Shown here: positions 43,031-53,664 of the stretch, one piece after another
Position numbering within the stretch: the first letter of the stretch is position 1
Layout of the letters: each line of letters starts with the position of its first letter
Source: Amycolatopsis sp. MtRt-6
GTDB lineage: Bacteria > Actinomycetota > Actinomycetes > Mycobacteriales > Pseudonocardiaceae
Reading direction: 5' to 3'
Length of the DNA: 64,000 nucleotides
Assembly: GCF_017308975.1 (NCBI RefSeq)
Contig: NZ_JADWPD010000008.1
Span: 1 to 64,000 of the forward strand
Translations under genes and position numbers: made by a program
The notes under the pieces: model-generated
The model's database searches: none
Told to the model about the DNA's origin: nothing
The model's input: only the letters and a program-made list of their open reading frames with translations

Positions 43031-44362
43031 ATGAAAGCACTGTTCAAGCAGGTGACGGCGGTGGCCGTGCTGCTCGTGGCCGGAGCCGGGACCGCGACGG
43101 CGGACGGGGGCCTGCCGTGGCGAGACTGTTACGACGGCTTGTCCTGCACCGAGATCGTGGTCCCCGCCGACTGGGACGAACCGGCCGGTGGCGCCACCGT
43201 CACCGTCCCGCTGCTGCGGATCCCGGCGCGCGAAGGGAAACTCGGCACCCTGCTGGTGAACCCGGGCGGCCCCGGGCAGGCGGTCCCGCTGTTCGCCGTG
43301 CCGGGTTACCGCGACCAGTTCACCGATCTCGCGGCGCGGTTCGACGTCGTGGTGTTCGACCCGCGCGGCCTCGACGTCACGTGCCCGGCGCCGACGCCCG
43401 CGCCACTGCCGGGCCCGCTGACCGAGCGGGCGTATGACGCCTACGCCGCGGCGAACGCGAAGTTCGCGGCGGACTGCACGACGGCCGCGGGCGCGGTCCG
43501 CGGTCACCTCGGCGCCGACCAGGTCGCCCGCGACATGGACGCGATCCGGGTCCGGCTGGGCGAGCGCCGGCTGAACTACTTCGGCAGCTCGTACGGCACG
43601 GTGTACGGGCAGGAGTACGCGGCGCGGTTCGGCTCCCGGGTGGGGCGCATGTACCTCGACAGCGTGCTGGACCACACCCGGCCCGACCCGGCGGCGTGGG
43701 CTCGCGCCGGCGCGGTGACGGCCGAGCGCAACCTGGCCCGGATGGCCCGCTGGTGCGCGGCGGAAGCAGGGTGCGCCCTGCACGGCCGCGACGTGCTCGC
43801 TGTGTGGGACGAGCTGATGGCAACACCGGACGCGGGCGCGATCGTGGCCTGGACGGCGGCCCGCATCGGCAGCGACGCGAGCTGGCCGGCCCTGACGGCG
43901 GGGCTGGCCTCGGCCGCGGCCGGCGACACGACCCCGACGACACCGCGCCCGTCCCCGCCCGACGCGCGGCTGGCCCGCACGGCGTTCTGCGCGGATTTCC
44001 CCGCTCCGGAAGGGTTTTCGGCGGCGAAGGAGGTGGAGGACGAGCTGCGCGCGGCGGCGCCCCGGCTGGGCTGGGCGGCACACCCGTGGCGGGTGACGGG
44101 CCACTGCGCGGGACTGCCACGGATCGGGCCGAATCCGCCGGAAGCGCTACCCCCGACGCCCCGCACCCTGGTGGCCAACGGCGACGACGACCCGCTGACC
44201 CCGGCGGACCACGGCCGCCGGGTGGCGGGGCAGCTGCACGGGAGGTATCTGCCGTCGGCGGGCGGGCATGCGCTGTACCTGCGGGGCAACACGTGCGTGC
44301 GGGGTCACGTGCACCGGTGGCTGTGGGAAGGGAAGTGGCCGGCGGCGGGGGCCCGCTGCTGA
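43031..44362 (+). CDS. Secreted tripeptidyl-aminopeptidase-like alpha/beta hydrolase
   Basis: This 443-residue exported hydrolase of the peptidase S33/TAP family has a signal peptide at 1-24 (VTAVAVLLVAGAGTATA). The nucleophile elbow is NYFGSSYGTVYGQEYAARFG near residue 180. The oxyanion region is LLVNPGGPGQAV, and the C-terminal TAP-like domain carries the acid in ANGDDDPLTPADHGRRV and the His in SAGGHALYLRG. Paired cysteines in the mature part suggest disulfides. It removes tripeptides or similar from the N-terminus of extracellular peptides. A hairpin terminator follows. Confidence 0.9.
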   Translation: MKALFKQVTAVAVLLVAGAGTATADGGLPWRDCYDGLSCTEIVVPADWDEPAGGATVTVPLLRIPAREGKLGTLLVNPGGPGQAVPLFAVPGYRDQFTDLAARFDVVVFDPRGLDVTCPAPTPAPLPGPLTERAYDAYAAANAKFAADCTTAAGAVRGHLGADQVARDMDAIRVRLGERRLNYFGSSYGTVYGQEYAARFGSRVGRMYLDSVLDHTRPDPAAWARAGAVTAERNLARMARWCAAEAGCALHGRDVLAVWDELMATPDAGAIVAWTAARIGSDASWPALTAGLASAAAGDTTPTTPRPSPPDARLARTAFCADFPAPEGFSAAKEVEDELRAAAPRLGWAAHPWRVTGHCAGLPRIGPNPPEALPPTPRTLVANGDDDPLTPADHGRRVAGQLHGRYLPSAGGHALYLRGNTCVRGHVHRWLWEGKWPAAGARC

Positions 44363-44388
44363 GGCGGGGACGGCGGTCGTGCGGTGGA

Positions 44389-44417
44389 CGGGCGGGCGCG
44401 GATGGCGTGCCCGCCCG
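44389..44417 (+). terminator. Terminator after the secreted peptidase
   Basis: Arms CGGGCGGGC (44389-44397) and GCCCGCCCG (44409-44417) are perfectly complementary around an 11-base loop, 27 bases after the stop. The following 44418-44632 is strongly C-rich and holds no gene I can support. Confidence 0.6.
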
Positions 44418-44632
44418 CGCCTCGTCTCACCTGGCCGCCGCCGCTGCGCGAAGGGCGGACCGGTTCGCGGGGTTGCGCCGCTGCGCCGCACAGCGCCCCA
44501 AACCCCGCGCCACCCCGCCTGCCCAGCCGGCCCCGCCCCGCCGACCCCAACCCAGCAGCCACCAAACCCGCACCGCGAACCGACTCACCCGAAGCCGCGC
44601 CAACCACTCCACCGGACGTGTACAACGTGCAA

Positions 44633-45718
44633 ATGGCCACCGACCACCCACCCGGCCCGGGACCATGGCACCGCCTGGCCCGCCTCAGCCACACCCCGGC
44701 CGGCGACCTGCTCGTCGCCGCCGTCGCCGCGGTTGCCGTCCTCGGCCTCGGGTTGGCCGAACGCTCCGCCGCCGATCCGCTCGCCACCGCCGTTGCCGCG
44801 GCCGCCGTTGCCGCGCCTCTCGTGCTTCGCCGCCGGTTCCCGCTCGGCGCCGCCCTGGTCTGTGCCGCCGTTGTCGTCGCCGCCGCCGTTCCGCTGTGGC
44901 CCGGGCGGCTGGTCGCCATGGCCGCCTTCGCGTCCGCCGCCTTCCACCGGCCGCGGGCGAGCGTTCTCTGCTGGTCCGTCGGCTGGCTCGTCGTGCTGGC
45001 CGTCGCCGGGGTTCGTCCCGCGAATGCCGCCACCTACACCGATCTCGTGCTCCTCGGCGTCGCACCCGTCGCCGCCGGGTACGCGCTGCGGCTGCACCGG
45101 GACCGCGCCGAGCACGCCGCGCGGCTCTACCGGGCGGAGACGCGGCGGGTCGTCGCCGAGGAGCACGCCCGCGTCGTCCGGGAGGTGCACGATGCCGTCG
45201 GGCACCACCTCACCGTCATCCGGTTGCAGGCCACCGCCGTGCGCCACGTCCTCCGCGCGCTCCCGCCGGCCGCCGATCGGGCGCTGGCCACCATCGCCGA
45301 CGCCTCGGCCGCCGCCCTCGCCGAAGTGCGGGCCGTGCTCCCCCGAAACGGCAGCTCACTGTCCGATTTGGACACGCTCGTCGAGCGCACCACGGGCCCG
45401 GACCGCACCGTCACGCTCACCCGGCGCGGCTCGCCGGACGTGCCGCCGCTGCTCGACCACGCCGGCTACCGGGTGGCCCAGGAAGCGCTCACCAACGTCC
45501 TGCGCCATTCCGACGCCACCCGCGTGGACGTCGGCGTCGACCACCGCCCGGACGCCGTCGTGATCACCGTCGCGGACAACGGGTCCACCACGCCCGGCGC
45601 CGCCGAAGGCACCGGGCTCCGCGGCATGCGGGAGCGGGCCCGGCTGCTCGGTGGCACCGTCACGATCGAGCCCGGCGAACCGACCGGCTGGCGGGTCGAA
45701 GCCCGGCTCCCGCGATGA
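44633..45718 (+). CDS. NarL-type sensor histidine kinase
   Basis: This 361-residue kinase has four or five N-terminal membrane segments (about 22-150) and no large sensor domain. A HisKA_3 dimerisation domain follows, with the phosphorylated His in REVHDAVGHHLTVIRL near residue 187, then the ATPase domain with AQEALTNVLRHSDATRVDVG and VADNGSTTPGAAEGTGLRGM. It pairs with the response regulator that overlaps it as ATGA. No clear ribosome site precedes this ATG. A GTG at 44618 is an alternative, and a TACAAC -10-like hexamer six bases upstream would fit a leaderless start. Confidence 0.88.
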   Translation: MATDHPPGPGPWHRLARLSHTPAGDLLVAAVAAVAVLGLGLAERSAADPLATAVAAAAVAAPLVLRRRFPLGAALVCAAVVVAAAVPLWPGRLVAMAAFASAAFHRPRASVLCWSVGWLVVLAVAGVRPANAATYTDLVLLGVAPVAAGYALRLHRDRAEHAARLYRAETRRVVAEEHARVVREVHDAVGHHLTVIRLQATAVRHVLRALPPAADRALATIADASAAALAEVRAVLPRNGSSLSDLDTLVERTTGPDRTVTLTRRGSPDVPPLLDHAGYRVAQEALTNVLRHSDATRVDVGVDHRPDAVVITVADNGSTTPGAAEGTGLRGMRERARLLGGTVTIEPGEPTGWRVEARLPR

Positions 45719-46362
45719 TCCGCACGCTGCTCGCCGACGACCAGGAGCCGGTCCGCTGGGCCCTGCGCCTGGTGCTCGACGCCGAAGAAGACATCGAGGT
45801 GGTCGCCGAGGCCGCCGACGGCGCCGAAGCCGTCGAGAAGGCCCGGTACTGCCGGGTCGACGTCGTGGTCCTCGACCTCCGCATGCCGCGCCTGGACGGG
45901 GTCGCCGCCATCCGCCGGATCGGCGAATCGGTCAACCCCGCGCCCGCGGTCGTCGCGCTGACCACGTTCGACGTCGACGAGTACCTGTTCGGCGCGCTCA
46001 AGGCGGGCGCGGCGGGCTTCGTGCTCAAGGACAGTGAACCGGCACTGCTGGTCGACGCCGTCCGCGCGGCGGCCCGCGGCCAGGGGCTGCTCGACCCGCA
46101 GGTCACCCGCCGCGCGCTCCGCCGGTTCGCCGAGCCGGCCCCGCGGCGCCGGGGCGGCCGGGACCTGCTCACGCCGAGGGAGCTCGAAGTGCTGCGTCAC
46201 GTGGCGAAGGGCATGAGCAACGCCGAGATCGCCGGCGCCCTCGTCGTCGGCGAAGGCACGGTGAAGACCCACGTGGCCCGGATGCTGGCCAAGCTCGGCC
46301 TGCGCACCCGGGTCCACCTGGTGATCCACGCCTACGAGCACGGCCTCGTGGACGACCGCTGA
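45715..46362 (+). CDS. NarL/LuxR family response regulator
   Basis: This 215-residue regulator has a receiver domain with the acidic pair in LLADDQEPVRWALR, the phosphorylated Asp in VVVLDLRMPRLDG (about residue 53) and the Lys in FVLKDSEP (about 104). It ends with a LuxR helix-turn-helix at about 150-210 (LTPRELEVLRHVAKGMSNAE, then GTVKTHVARMLAKLGLRTR). It overlaps its kinase gene by four bases. The targets are unknown; the secreted peptidase just upstream is one candidate by position. Confidence 0.93.
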   Translation: MIRTLLADDQEPVRWALRLVLDAEEDIEVVAEAADGAEAVEKARYCRVDVVVLDLRMPRLDGVAAIRRIGESVNPAPAVVALTTFDVDEYLFGALKAGAAGFVLKDSEPALLVDAVRAAARGQGLLDPQVTRRALRRFAEPAPRRRGGRDLLTPRELEVLRHVAKGMSNAEIAGALVVGEGTVKTHVARMLAKLGLRTRVHLVIHAYEHGLVDDR

Positions 46363-46363
46363 C

Positions 46364-46960
46364 TCAGGACAACCGCAGCTCCAGCGTCCGGGCCCACTCG
46401 CGCACGATCTGGCGACGCCGGCGCGCGTCGTCCGTCAGCAGGTTCGCCAGGCCCAGTCCGCGTGCCAGGTCCAAGGTGGCCTGGACCAGTTCCCGCACCC
46501 CCGGCCGGGACTCGTCGACGCCGAGGAGCTCCACCGTCACCCGGTGCGCCTCGCGGCCGACCCGGGCCTCCAGGGGCACCAGCACGTCCCGGAGGGCGTC
46601 GTCGGTCGCCGCCACCGCCCACAGCTGCAGGGCCGCGCGGAACAGCGGGCCCGTGTACAGGTTCAGCACCATCTCCACGACGCGCTCGATGCGGGACGCG
46701 CCGGTCGGGAGGCCGGCCGCCTGGGCCCGCAGCTCGTCGATCTGGGCCTCGCCGAGCAGGTCGACCGCCGCCACGACGAGGTCCTCCCGCGCCGGGAAGT
46801 GGTGCTGCGCCGCGCCGCGCGAGACGCCGGCGCGCTCGGCGATCCCGGCCACCGTGACGCCGTGCCAGCCGCGCTCGCCGAAGCTGTCGAGCGCGGCCTC
46901 GACCAGCCGCCGCCGCGTGGTGCGGCTGCGTTCCTGCTGGGGTTCGCGGATGCCGGTCAA
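46364..46960 (-). CDS. TetR family regulator of the acyl-CoA carboxylase operon
   Basis: This 198-residue TetR regulator has its helix-turn-helix at about 10-58 (RRRLVEAALDSFGERGWHGV, then VSRGAAQHHFPAREDLVVAA). The TTG start at 46960 overlaps the SDR stop as TTGA, so it is the last gene of the eight-gene minus-strand operon starting at 56137. In position it is equivalent to AtuR/LiuR-type regulators of terpene and branched-chain catabolism. A palindrome in the operon promoter region (56189-56206) is its likely operator. Confidence 0.87.
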   Translation of the reverse strand: MTGIREPQQERSRTTRRRLVEAALDSFGERGWHGVTVAGIAERAGVSRGAAQHHFPAREDLVVAAVDLLGEAQIDELRAQAAGLPTGASRIERVVEMVLNLYTGPLFRAALQLWAVAATDDALRDVLVPLEARVGREAHRVTVELLGVDESRPGVRELVQATLDLARGLGLANLLTDDARRRRQIVREWARTLELRLS

Positions 46961-47789
46961 GCCGGGTCCACCCAGAAGTCCAGCTGGAGGTCCTCTTCGG
47001 ACCCGCCGACGCGGTACTTCGCGAAATCCGTGACGCCGGCCGCGCGCAGGATCTCGTCGTCGAGGAAGAAGTTGCCGGTCGCCTCGCGGCTCGGCTTGGT
47101 CAGGATCACGTGGGCCGCGTCGGCCACGATCTCCGGCGTCCGGCTGCGCGATGCCAGTTCCGCGCCGACGACGTTGCGGATCGCCGCGGTGTCGATCGTC
47201 GTGCGCGGCCACAGCGAGTTGACCGCGATCCCGTCGCCACGAAGCTCCGCCGCCAGACCGACGGTCACCAGGCTCATCGAGTACTTGGCGATGCTGTAGG
47301 CGAGGTGCCCGGCGATGAACCACTTCTCGTCGAGGCTGATCGGCGGCGACAGCGTCAGGATGTGCGGGTTCGCCGACGCGCGCAGGTGCGGAATGGCCAG
47401 TTTGGACAGCAGGAACGTCCCGCGCGCGTTGATGTCCTGCATCAGGTCGTAGCGCTTCATGCTGACCTGCTCGGTCGGCGTCAGGTCGATCGCGCTCGCG
47501 TTGTTCACCACGACGTCGATCCCGCCGAACTGCTCGACGGTCTTCGCCACCGCCGCGGCCACGCCGTCGTCGTCGCGGACGTCGCCGAGGATCGGCAGCG
47601 CGTACCCGCCCGCCTTTTCGATCGCCTCCGCCGCGGTGTAGATCGTGCCGGGCAGCTTCGGGTGCGGCTCGGCGGTCTTGGCCAGCAGCGCGACGTTCGC
47701 GCCGTCTTGGGCGGCCCGCAGCGCGATCGCCTCGCCGATGCCCCGGCTCCCGCCGGACATGATGAGGGTCTTCCCCGCCAATGTAGCCA
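46957..47789 (-). CDS. Short-chain dehydrogenase/reductase (HSDL2-like)
   Basis: This 277-residue SDR has the NAD(P)-binding GGSRGIGEAIALRAAQDG near residue 13, the NNASAIDLTPTEQV segment and the catalytic Tyr-Lys in YSIAKYSMSLVTVGLA (about 165), with WPRTTIDTAAIRN after it. It resembles the SDR domain of HSDL2-type proteins and AtuB/AtuG-like dehydrogenases. The start codon is TTG at 47788-47790, preceded by GGAGGG that overlaps the acyl-CoA dehydrogenase stop. The feature end is given one base short of the full codon; codon 1 ends at 47790. Confidence 0.88.
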
Positions 47790-47800
47790 AAACGACCCTC

Positions 47801-48967
47801 CTAGTAGGACTTCGGGAGCCCGAGGCTGTGCTGGCCGACGAAGTTGAGCACCATCTCGCGGCTGACCGGCGCGATCCGGCCCAGCCGCACCGCCGTGACC
47901 AGCGTGCCGAGACCGTACTCGGTCGCCAGGCCGTTGCCGCCGTGGGTCTGCACGGCCTGGTCGGTGGCCCGGATCGCGACCTCGGCGGCGGCGTACTTCG
48001 CCATGTTGGCCGACTCCCCCGCGCCGAAGTCGTCGCCCGAGTCGTAGAGCGACGCCGCTTTCTGCGTCATCAGCTTCGCGAGTTCCAGCTCGATCTTGAT
48101 CTCCGCCAAGGGGTGCGCGAGGCCCTGGTGGGTCCCGATCGGGGTGCCCCAGACCTGCCGCTCGTTGGCGTACCCGACGGCCTTGGCCAGCGCGTACCGG
48201 GCGATGCCCAAGGAGAACGACGCGCCCATGATGCGTTCCGGGTTGAGGCCGGCGAACAGCTGCGCGATCGCCGCGTCCTCCTCGCCGACCAGCGCTTCGG
48301 CGGGCAGGTGGACGTCGTCGAGGAACAGCGAGAACTGGTTCTCCGGCGCGATGATGTCCATCGGGATCTTCGTGTACTCGAAGCCCGCGGTGCCGGTCGG
48401 GAGGATGAACAGCGCGGGCTTGAGCCGCCCGGTCTTCGAGTCCTCGGTGCGGCCGACGACGAGCACCGCGTCCGCCTCGTCCACCCCGGAAATGTAGACC
48501 TTGCGTCCATTGAGGACCCAGCCGCCGGCGTCGCGACGCGCGGTCGTGGTGATCTTGTGCGAGTTCGACCCGGCGTCCGGCTCGGTGATCGCGAAGACCA
48601 TCCGCTTGGTTCCGTCGGCAATGCCGGGCAGCCACTGCTTCTTCTGCTCGTCGGTGCCGAAGCGGGAGATCACGGTGCCGCAGATGGCCGGCGAGACGAC
48701 CATGAGCAGCAACGGCGACCCGGCGGCGGCGAGCTCTTCGAGGACCGCGGCGAGGTCGGCGATGCCCGCGCCCCCGCCGCCGTACTCCTCCGGGATGTTG
48801 ACGCCGAGGTAGCCGAGCCGGCCGGCCTCGTCCCAGAGCTCGTGCGTTTTCTCGTCCGCGCGGGCCTTGCGGGCGTAGTACTCGTGCCCGTACTTGGCGC
48901 CCAGCTCGGCCACGGCCTTGCGAAGCGCGATCCGCTCCTCCGGCTCGACGAAGTTCATCGCGTTCAT
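47801..48967 (-). CDS. Acyl-CoA dehydrogenase (second in operon)
   Basis: This 388-residue FAD enzyme of the acyl-CoA dehydrogenase family has the signature FAITEPDAGSNSHKITTTAR (about 133-152) and QTHGGNGLATEYGLG near the C-terminus. The catalytic Glu position typical of short-chain enzymes would fall near GGNGLATEYGL. It is one of two such genes in this operon; citronellyl-CoA-type or isovaleryl-CoA-type oxidation is possible. The ATG at 48967 overlaps the biotin carboxylase stop as ATGA; an internal ATG at 48958 is an alternative. Confidence 0.9.
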   Translation of the reverse strand: MNAMNFVEPEERIALRKAVAELGAKYGHEYYARKARADEKTHELWDEAGRLGYLGVNIPEEYGGGGAGIADLAAVLEELAAAGSPLLLMVVSPAICGTVISRFGTDEQKKQWLPGIADGTKRMVFAITEPDAGSNSHKITTTARRDAGGWVLNGRKVYISGVDEADAVLVVGRTEDSKTGRLKPALFILPTGTAGFEYTKIPMDIIAPENQFSLFLDDVHLPAEALVGEEDAAIAQLFAGLNPERIMGASFSLGIARYALAKAVGYANERQVWGTPIGTHQGLAHPLAEIKIELELAKLMTQKAASLYDSGDDFGAGESANMAKYAAAEVAIRATDQAVQTHGGNGLATEYGLGTLVTAVRLGRIAPVSREMVLNFVGQHSLGLPKSY

Positions 48968-50913
48968 TCTGCTTCTCCCACCACCGCGAGGATCGTGCCC
49001 ACTTCGACCTGTTGTCCCACCGTCACCGGCAGTTCCGCGACCACGCCGTCGGCGGGCGCGGCGATCCGGTGTTCCATCTTCATCGCTTCGAGCCACAGCA
49101 GCGGGTCGCCCGCCTTGACCGGGTCCCCGGCCTGGACGGCGAGCCGCACGACGGTGCCCGGCATCGGCGCGACCAGCGACCCGGCGGCCAGTGCGGCGTC
49201 CGGGTCGGCGAACCGCGGCTCGGCCCTGAGCGCCACCGAGCCGAGCGCCGAGTCCACATAGGACACGCCGTCGTGCCGGGCGACGTCGAAGGCACGCCGG
49301 ACCCCGGCGACGTCCAGCACGACCCGGCCCGGTTCCGCGCTGACCAGCTCGGCCTCGAAGCCTTCCGCGCGAAGGCCGTCCCGGATCAGCGAGTAGACCA
49401 CCTCGTACTCGCGGCCGGCCACGGTGAAGACCTTGCGCTGCCCGGCCGAGCGCACGTTGCGCCAGCCGCTGGGCAGCCTGCTCTGTGTCGTCGCGGCTGC
49501 CCGGTTGCCCGCCGCGTCCGCCAGCGCCGCCGCCAGCGCCGACAGCCGTTCGGTGTCGGGCGTGGCCAGCGGAGCGGCCAGGGTGTCGAGGCCGTGGCGG
49601 TCGAAGAACGCCGTGTCGGTCTCCCCGGCCAGGAAAGCCTCGTGGCGCAGGATGTTCACCAGCAGGTCGCGGTTGGTGACGACGCCGTGGATCTTCGCCG
49701 CGGCCAGGGCCTTCGCGAGCCGCCGGGCCGCTTCGGCTCGGGTCGGCGCCCAGGTGATCACCTTGGCGAGCATCGGGTCGTAGTGGACACCCACCACGGA
49801 CCCGGTCTCGAAGCCGGAGTCGAGCCGCAGCCCGGCGCCTTCGCGGAACTGCCGGTCGACATCGGGCACCTCGAAGGTGTGCAGCGTCCCGCTTTGCGGC
49901 TGCCACCCGGCCGCCGGGTCTTCGGCGTAGAGCCGGACCTCGATGGAGTGGCCGACGGCCGGCGGCGGGTCGGCCGGCAGGCGCTCGCCCTCGGCGATCC
50001 GCAGCTGCAGCGCGACCAGGTCGAGGCCGGTGACGTTCTCGGTGACCGGGTGCTCGACCTGCAGCCGGGTGTTCATCTCGAGGAAGGAGAAGCGGCCGTC
50101 GGGTCCGGCCAGGAACTCGACCGTGCCCGCGCCGACGTAGCCGATCGCCTTGGCGGCCTTGCGCGCGGCCTCGAACAGCTCCTCGCGCATGGCCGCGTCG
50201 ACGAACGGCGACGGTGCTTCCTCCACGACCTTCTGGTGCCGGCGCTGGATCGAGCACTCCCGCTCCCCCACCGCCCACACCGTGCCGTGCTGATCGGCGA
50301 GCACCTGGACCTCGATGTGCCGCCCGGTCTCCAGGTAGCGCTCGCAGAAGACAGTCGGGTCGCCGAACGCCGACGCGGCCTCCGCGCTCGCGCCCCGCAC
50401 CGCCTCGGCCAGCTCGTCGAGCGAACGGACCACGCGCATCCCGCGGCCACCACCACCCGCGGACGCCTTGACCAGCAACGGAAGATCCTCTTCGGTGACC
50501 GACTCCGGGTCCAGTTCGGGCAGCACGGGCACCCCGGCCGCGGCCATCAGCCGCTTGGACTCCACTTTGGAGCCCATGGTCTCGATGGCCTCCGGCGGCG
50601 GCCCGACCCAGGTCAGCCCGGCGTCGAGCACGGCCCGCGCGAACGCGGCGTTCTCGGACAGGAAGCCGTACCCGGGGTGGACGGCGTCGGCGCCGGTCTC
50701 GGCCGCGGCCTTCACCAGCAGCTCGGCCCGCAGGTACGTCTCGGACGGCGCGTTGCCGGGCAGCCGGACGGCCGCGTCGGCTTCGCGGGTGTGCGGGGCG
50801 GCGGCATCGGCGTCGGAGAACACCGCGACCGTGCCGATCCCGGCGTCGCGGCAGGTGCGGAAGACGCGGCGGGCGATCTCGCCGCGGTTGGCGACCAGCA
50901 GGTTCTGGATCAT
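48964..50913 (-). CDS. Acyl-CoA carboxylase alpha subunit (biotin carboxylase plus BCCP)
   Basis: This 649-residue subunit has the biotin carboxylase domain (LLVANRGEIARRVFRTCRDA; ATP-grasp GGGGRGMRVV; active site RECSIQRRHQKVVEEAPSP and LEMNTRLQVEHPVTE) and the C-terminal biotinyl domain with the carrier lysine in LEAMKMEHRIAAPADG. It loads CO2 on biotin for the carboxyltransferase encoded 7 bp upstream. It corresponds to AtuF, LiuD or AccA1 in 3-methylcrotonyl-, geranyl- or related acyl-CoA carboxylases. Confidence 0.93.
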   Translation of the reverse strand: MIQNLLVANRGEIARRVFRTCRDAGIGTVAVFSDADAAAPHTREADAAVRLPGNAPSETYLRAELLVKAAAETGADAVHPGYGFLSENAAFARAVLDAGLTWVGPPPEAIETMGSKVESKRLMAAAGVPVLPELDPESVTEEDLPLLVKASAGGGGRGMRVVRSLDELAEAVRGASAEAASAFGDPTVFCERYLETGRHIEVQVLADQHGTVWAVGERECSIQRRHQKVVEEAPSPFVDAAMREELFEAARKAAKAIGYVGAGTVEFLAGPDGRFSFLEMNTRLQVEHPVTENVTGLDLVALQLRIAEGERLPADPPPAVGHSIEVRLYAEDPAAGWQPQSGTLHTFEVPDVDRQFREGAGLRLDSGFETGSVVGVHYDPMLAKVITWAPTRAEAARRLAKALAAAKIHGVVTNRDLLVNILRHEAFLAGETDTAFFDRHGLDTLAAPLATPDTERLSALAAALADAAGNRAAATTQSRLPSGWRNVRSAGQRKVFTVAGREYEVVYSLIRDGLRAEGFEAELVSAEPGRVVLDVAGVRRAFDVARHDGVSYVDSALGSVALRAEPRFADPDAALAAGSLVAPMPGTVVRLAVQAGDPVKAGDPLLWLEAMKMEHRIAAPADGVVAELPVTVGQQVEVGTILAVVGEAE

Positions 50914-50920
50914 CGCTCGC

Positions 50921-52515
<1,595 letters not shown>

Positions 52516-52519
<4 letters not shown>

Positions 52520-53664
52520 GACGTGTATCCCAATCGCTTCGCGGCCAGGCCGGTGAGGATCTCGGTGGTGCCGCCGCCGATGCCGAGGATCCGGACGTCG
52601 CGGTAGTGGCGCTCCACTTCGGACTCGCGCATGTAGCCGAGCCCGCCGTGCAGCTGGACGGCCTCGTTGACCACCCATTCGGCGGCCTCCACGGCGGTGT
52701 TCTTGGCGAAACAGGCCTCGGCGACGACTTCCTCGCCCGAGACGTGCCGGATCGCCGCCTGCCGGGTGTAGCTGCGGGCGACGTCGACCTTCCGCGCCAT
52801 TTCGGTGAGCTTGTGCTGCACGACCTGCCGCGAGATGAGCGGACGGCCGAACGTCTCGCGCAGCCGGCACCAGTCCAGCGTCAGGTCGAGCGCGCGCTGG
52901 GCGTGCGCGTAGGCCTGCACGGCCAGGGAAAGCCGTTCGGTGACGAACTGGGTGGCCACCTGCGCGAACCCGCTGTTCTCGGCGCCGACCAGGTTCTCCA
53001 CCGGCACCCGGACGTCCACGTAGGACAGTTCGGCGGTGTCGGAGCAGAGCCAGCCCATCTTGTCGAGCTTGCGGCTCACCGTGAACCCCGGCGTCCCGCG
53101 CTCGACGACGAGCAGCGAGAGCCCGTGCGCGCCGTCGCCGCCGGTGCGCACCACCGTCGTCACGAAGTCGGCGCGGCAGCCGGAGGTGATGAACGTCTTG
53201 GCGCCGTTGACGACGTACTCGTCGCCCTCACGGACAGCGGCGGTCCGGATCCCGCCGACGTCGGAGCCGCCGTCCGGCTCGGTCACGGCGAGGGAGCCGA
53301 TCTTGTCGCCGCGGAGGGTGGGCCGCACCCAGCGTTCGATCTGGACGGGATCGTTCGCCTCGGCGATGTGCGGGACGGCGATGCCGCAGGTGAACAGCGA
53401 CGCGAACAGCCCGCCGGAGCCGCCCGCGTAGTGCATCTCCTCGGCGACGACCAGCGCGTCCAGGTAGTTGCCGTCGCCCCCGCCGATCTCCTCGGGGAAC
53501 GCCACCCCGAGCAGGCCGAGGTCCCCGGCCTTCCGGTGCAGGTCACGCGGCAGCTCGCCGGCCCGCTCCCAGTCGTCGAGGTGCGGGAGGACCTCCTGCT
53601 CGACGAACTTGCGCACGGTCCTGCGCAGCTCGGCCCGTTCGGGCGTCCGGAACGGATCGGTCAC
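52516..53664 (-). CDS. Acyl-CoA dehydrogenase (first in operon)
   Basis: This 382-residue acyl-CoA dehydrogenase has AVTEPDGGSDVGGIRTAA near residue 125, the FAD-contact segment FITSGCRADFVTTVVRTGGD, and the C-terminal catalytic-loop region QLHGGLGYMRESEVERHYRD followed by ILGIGGGTTEI. It would introduce the alpha,beta double bond before carboxylation. The GTG at 53664 overlaps the AtuA-like gene stop as GTGA. Isovaleryl-CoA or citronellyl-CoA are plausible substrates; the sequence alone does not decide. Confidence 0.91.

Noticed and set aside
44363..44632. A small gene in the C-rich stretch between the peptidase and the kinase
   Set aside because: Open frames exist only because the region lacks T/A stops. 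There is no ribosome site or recognisable protein.
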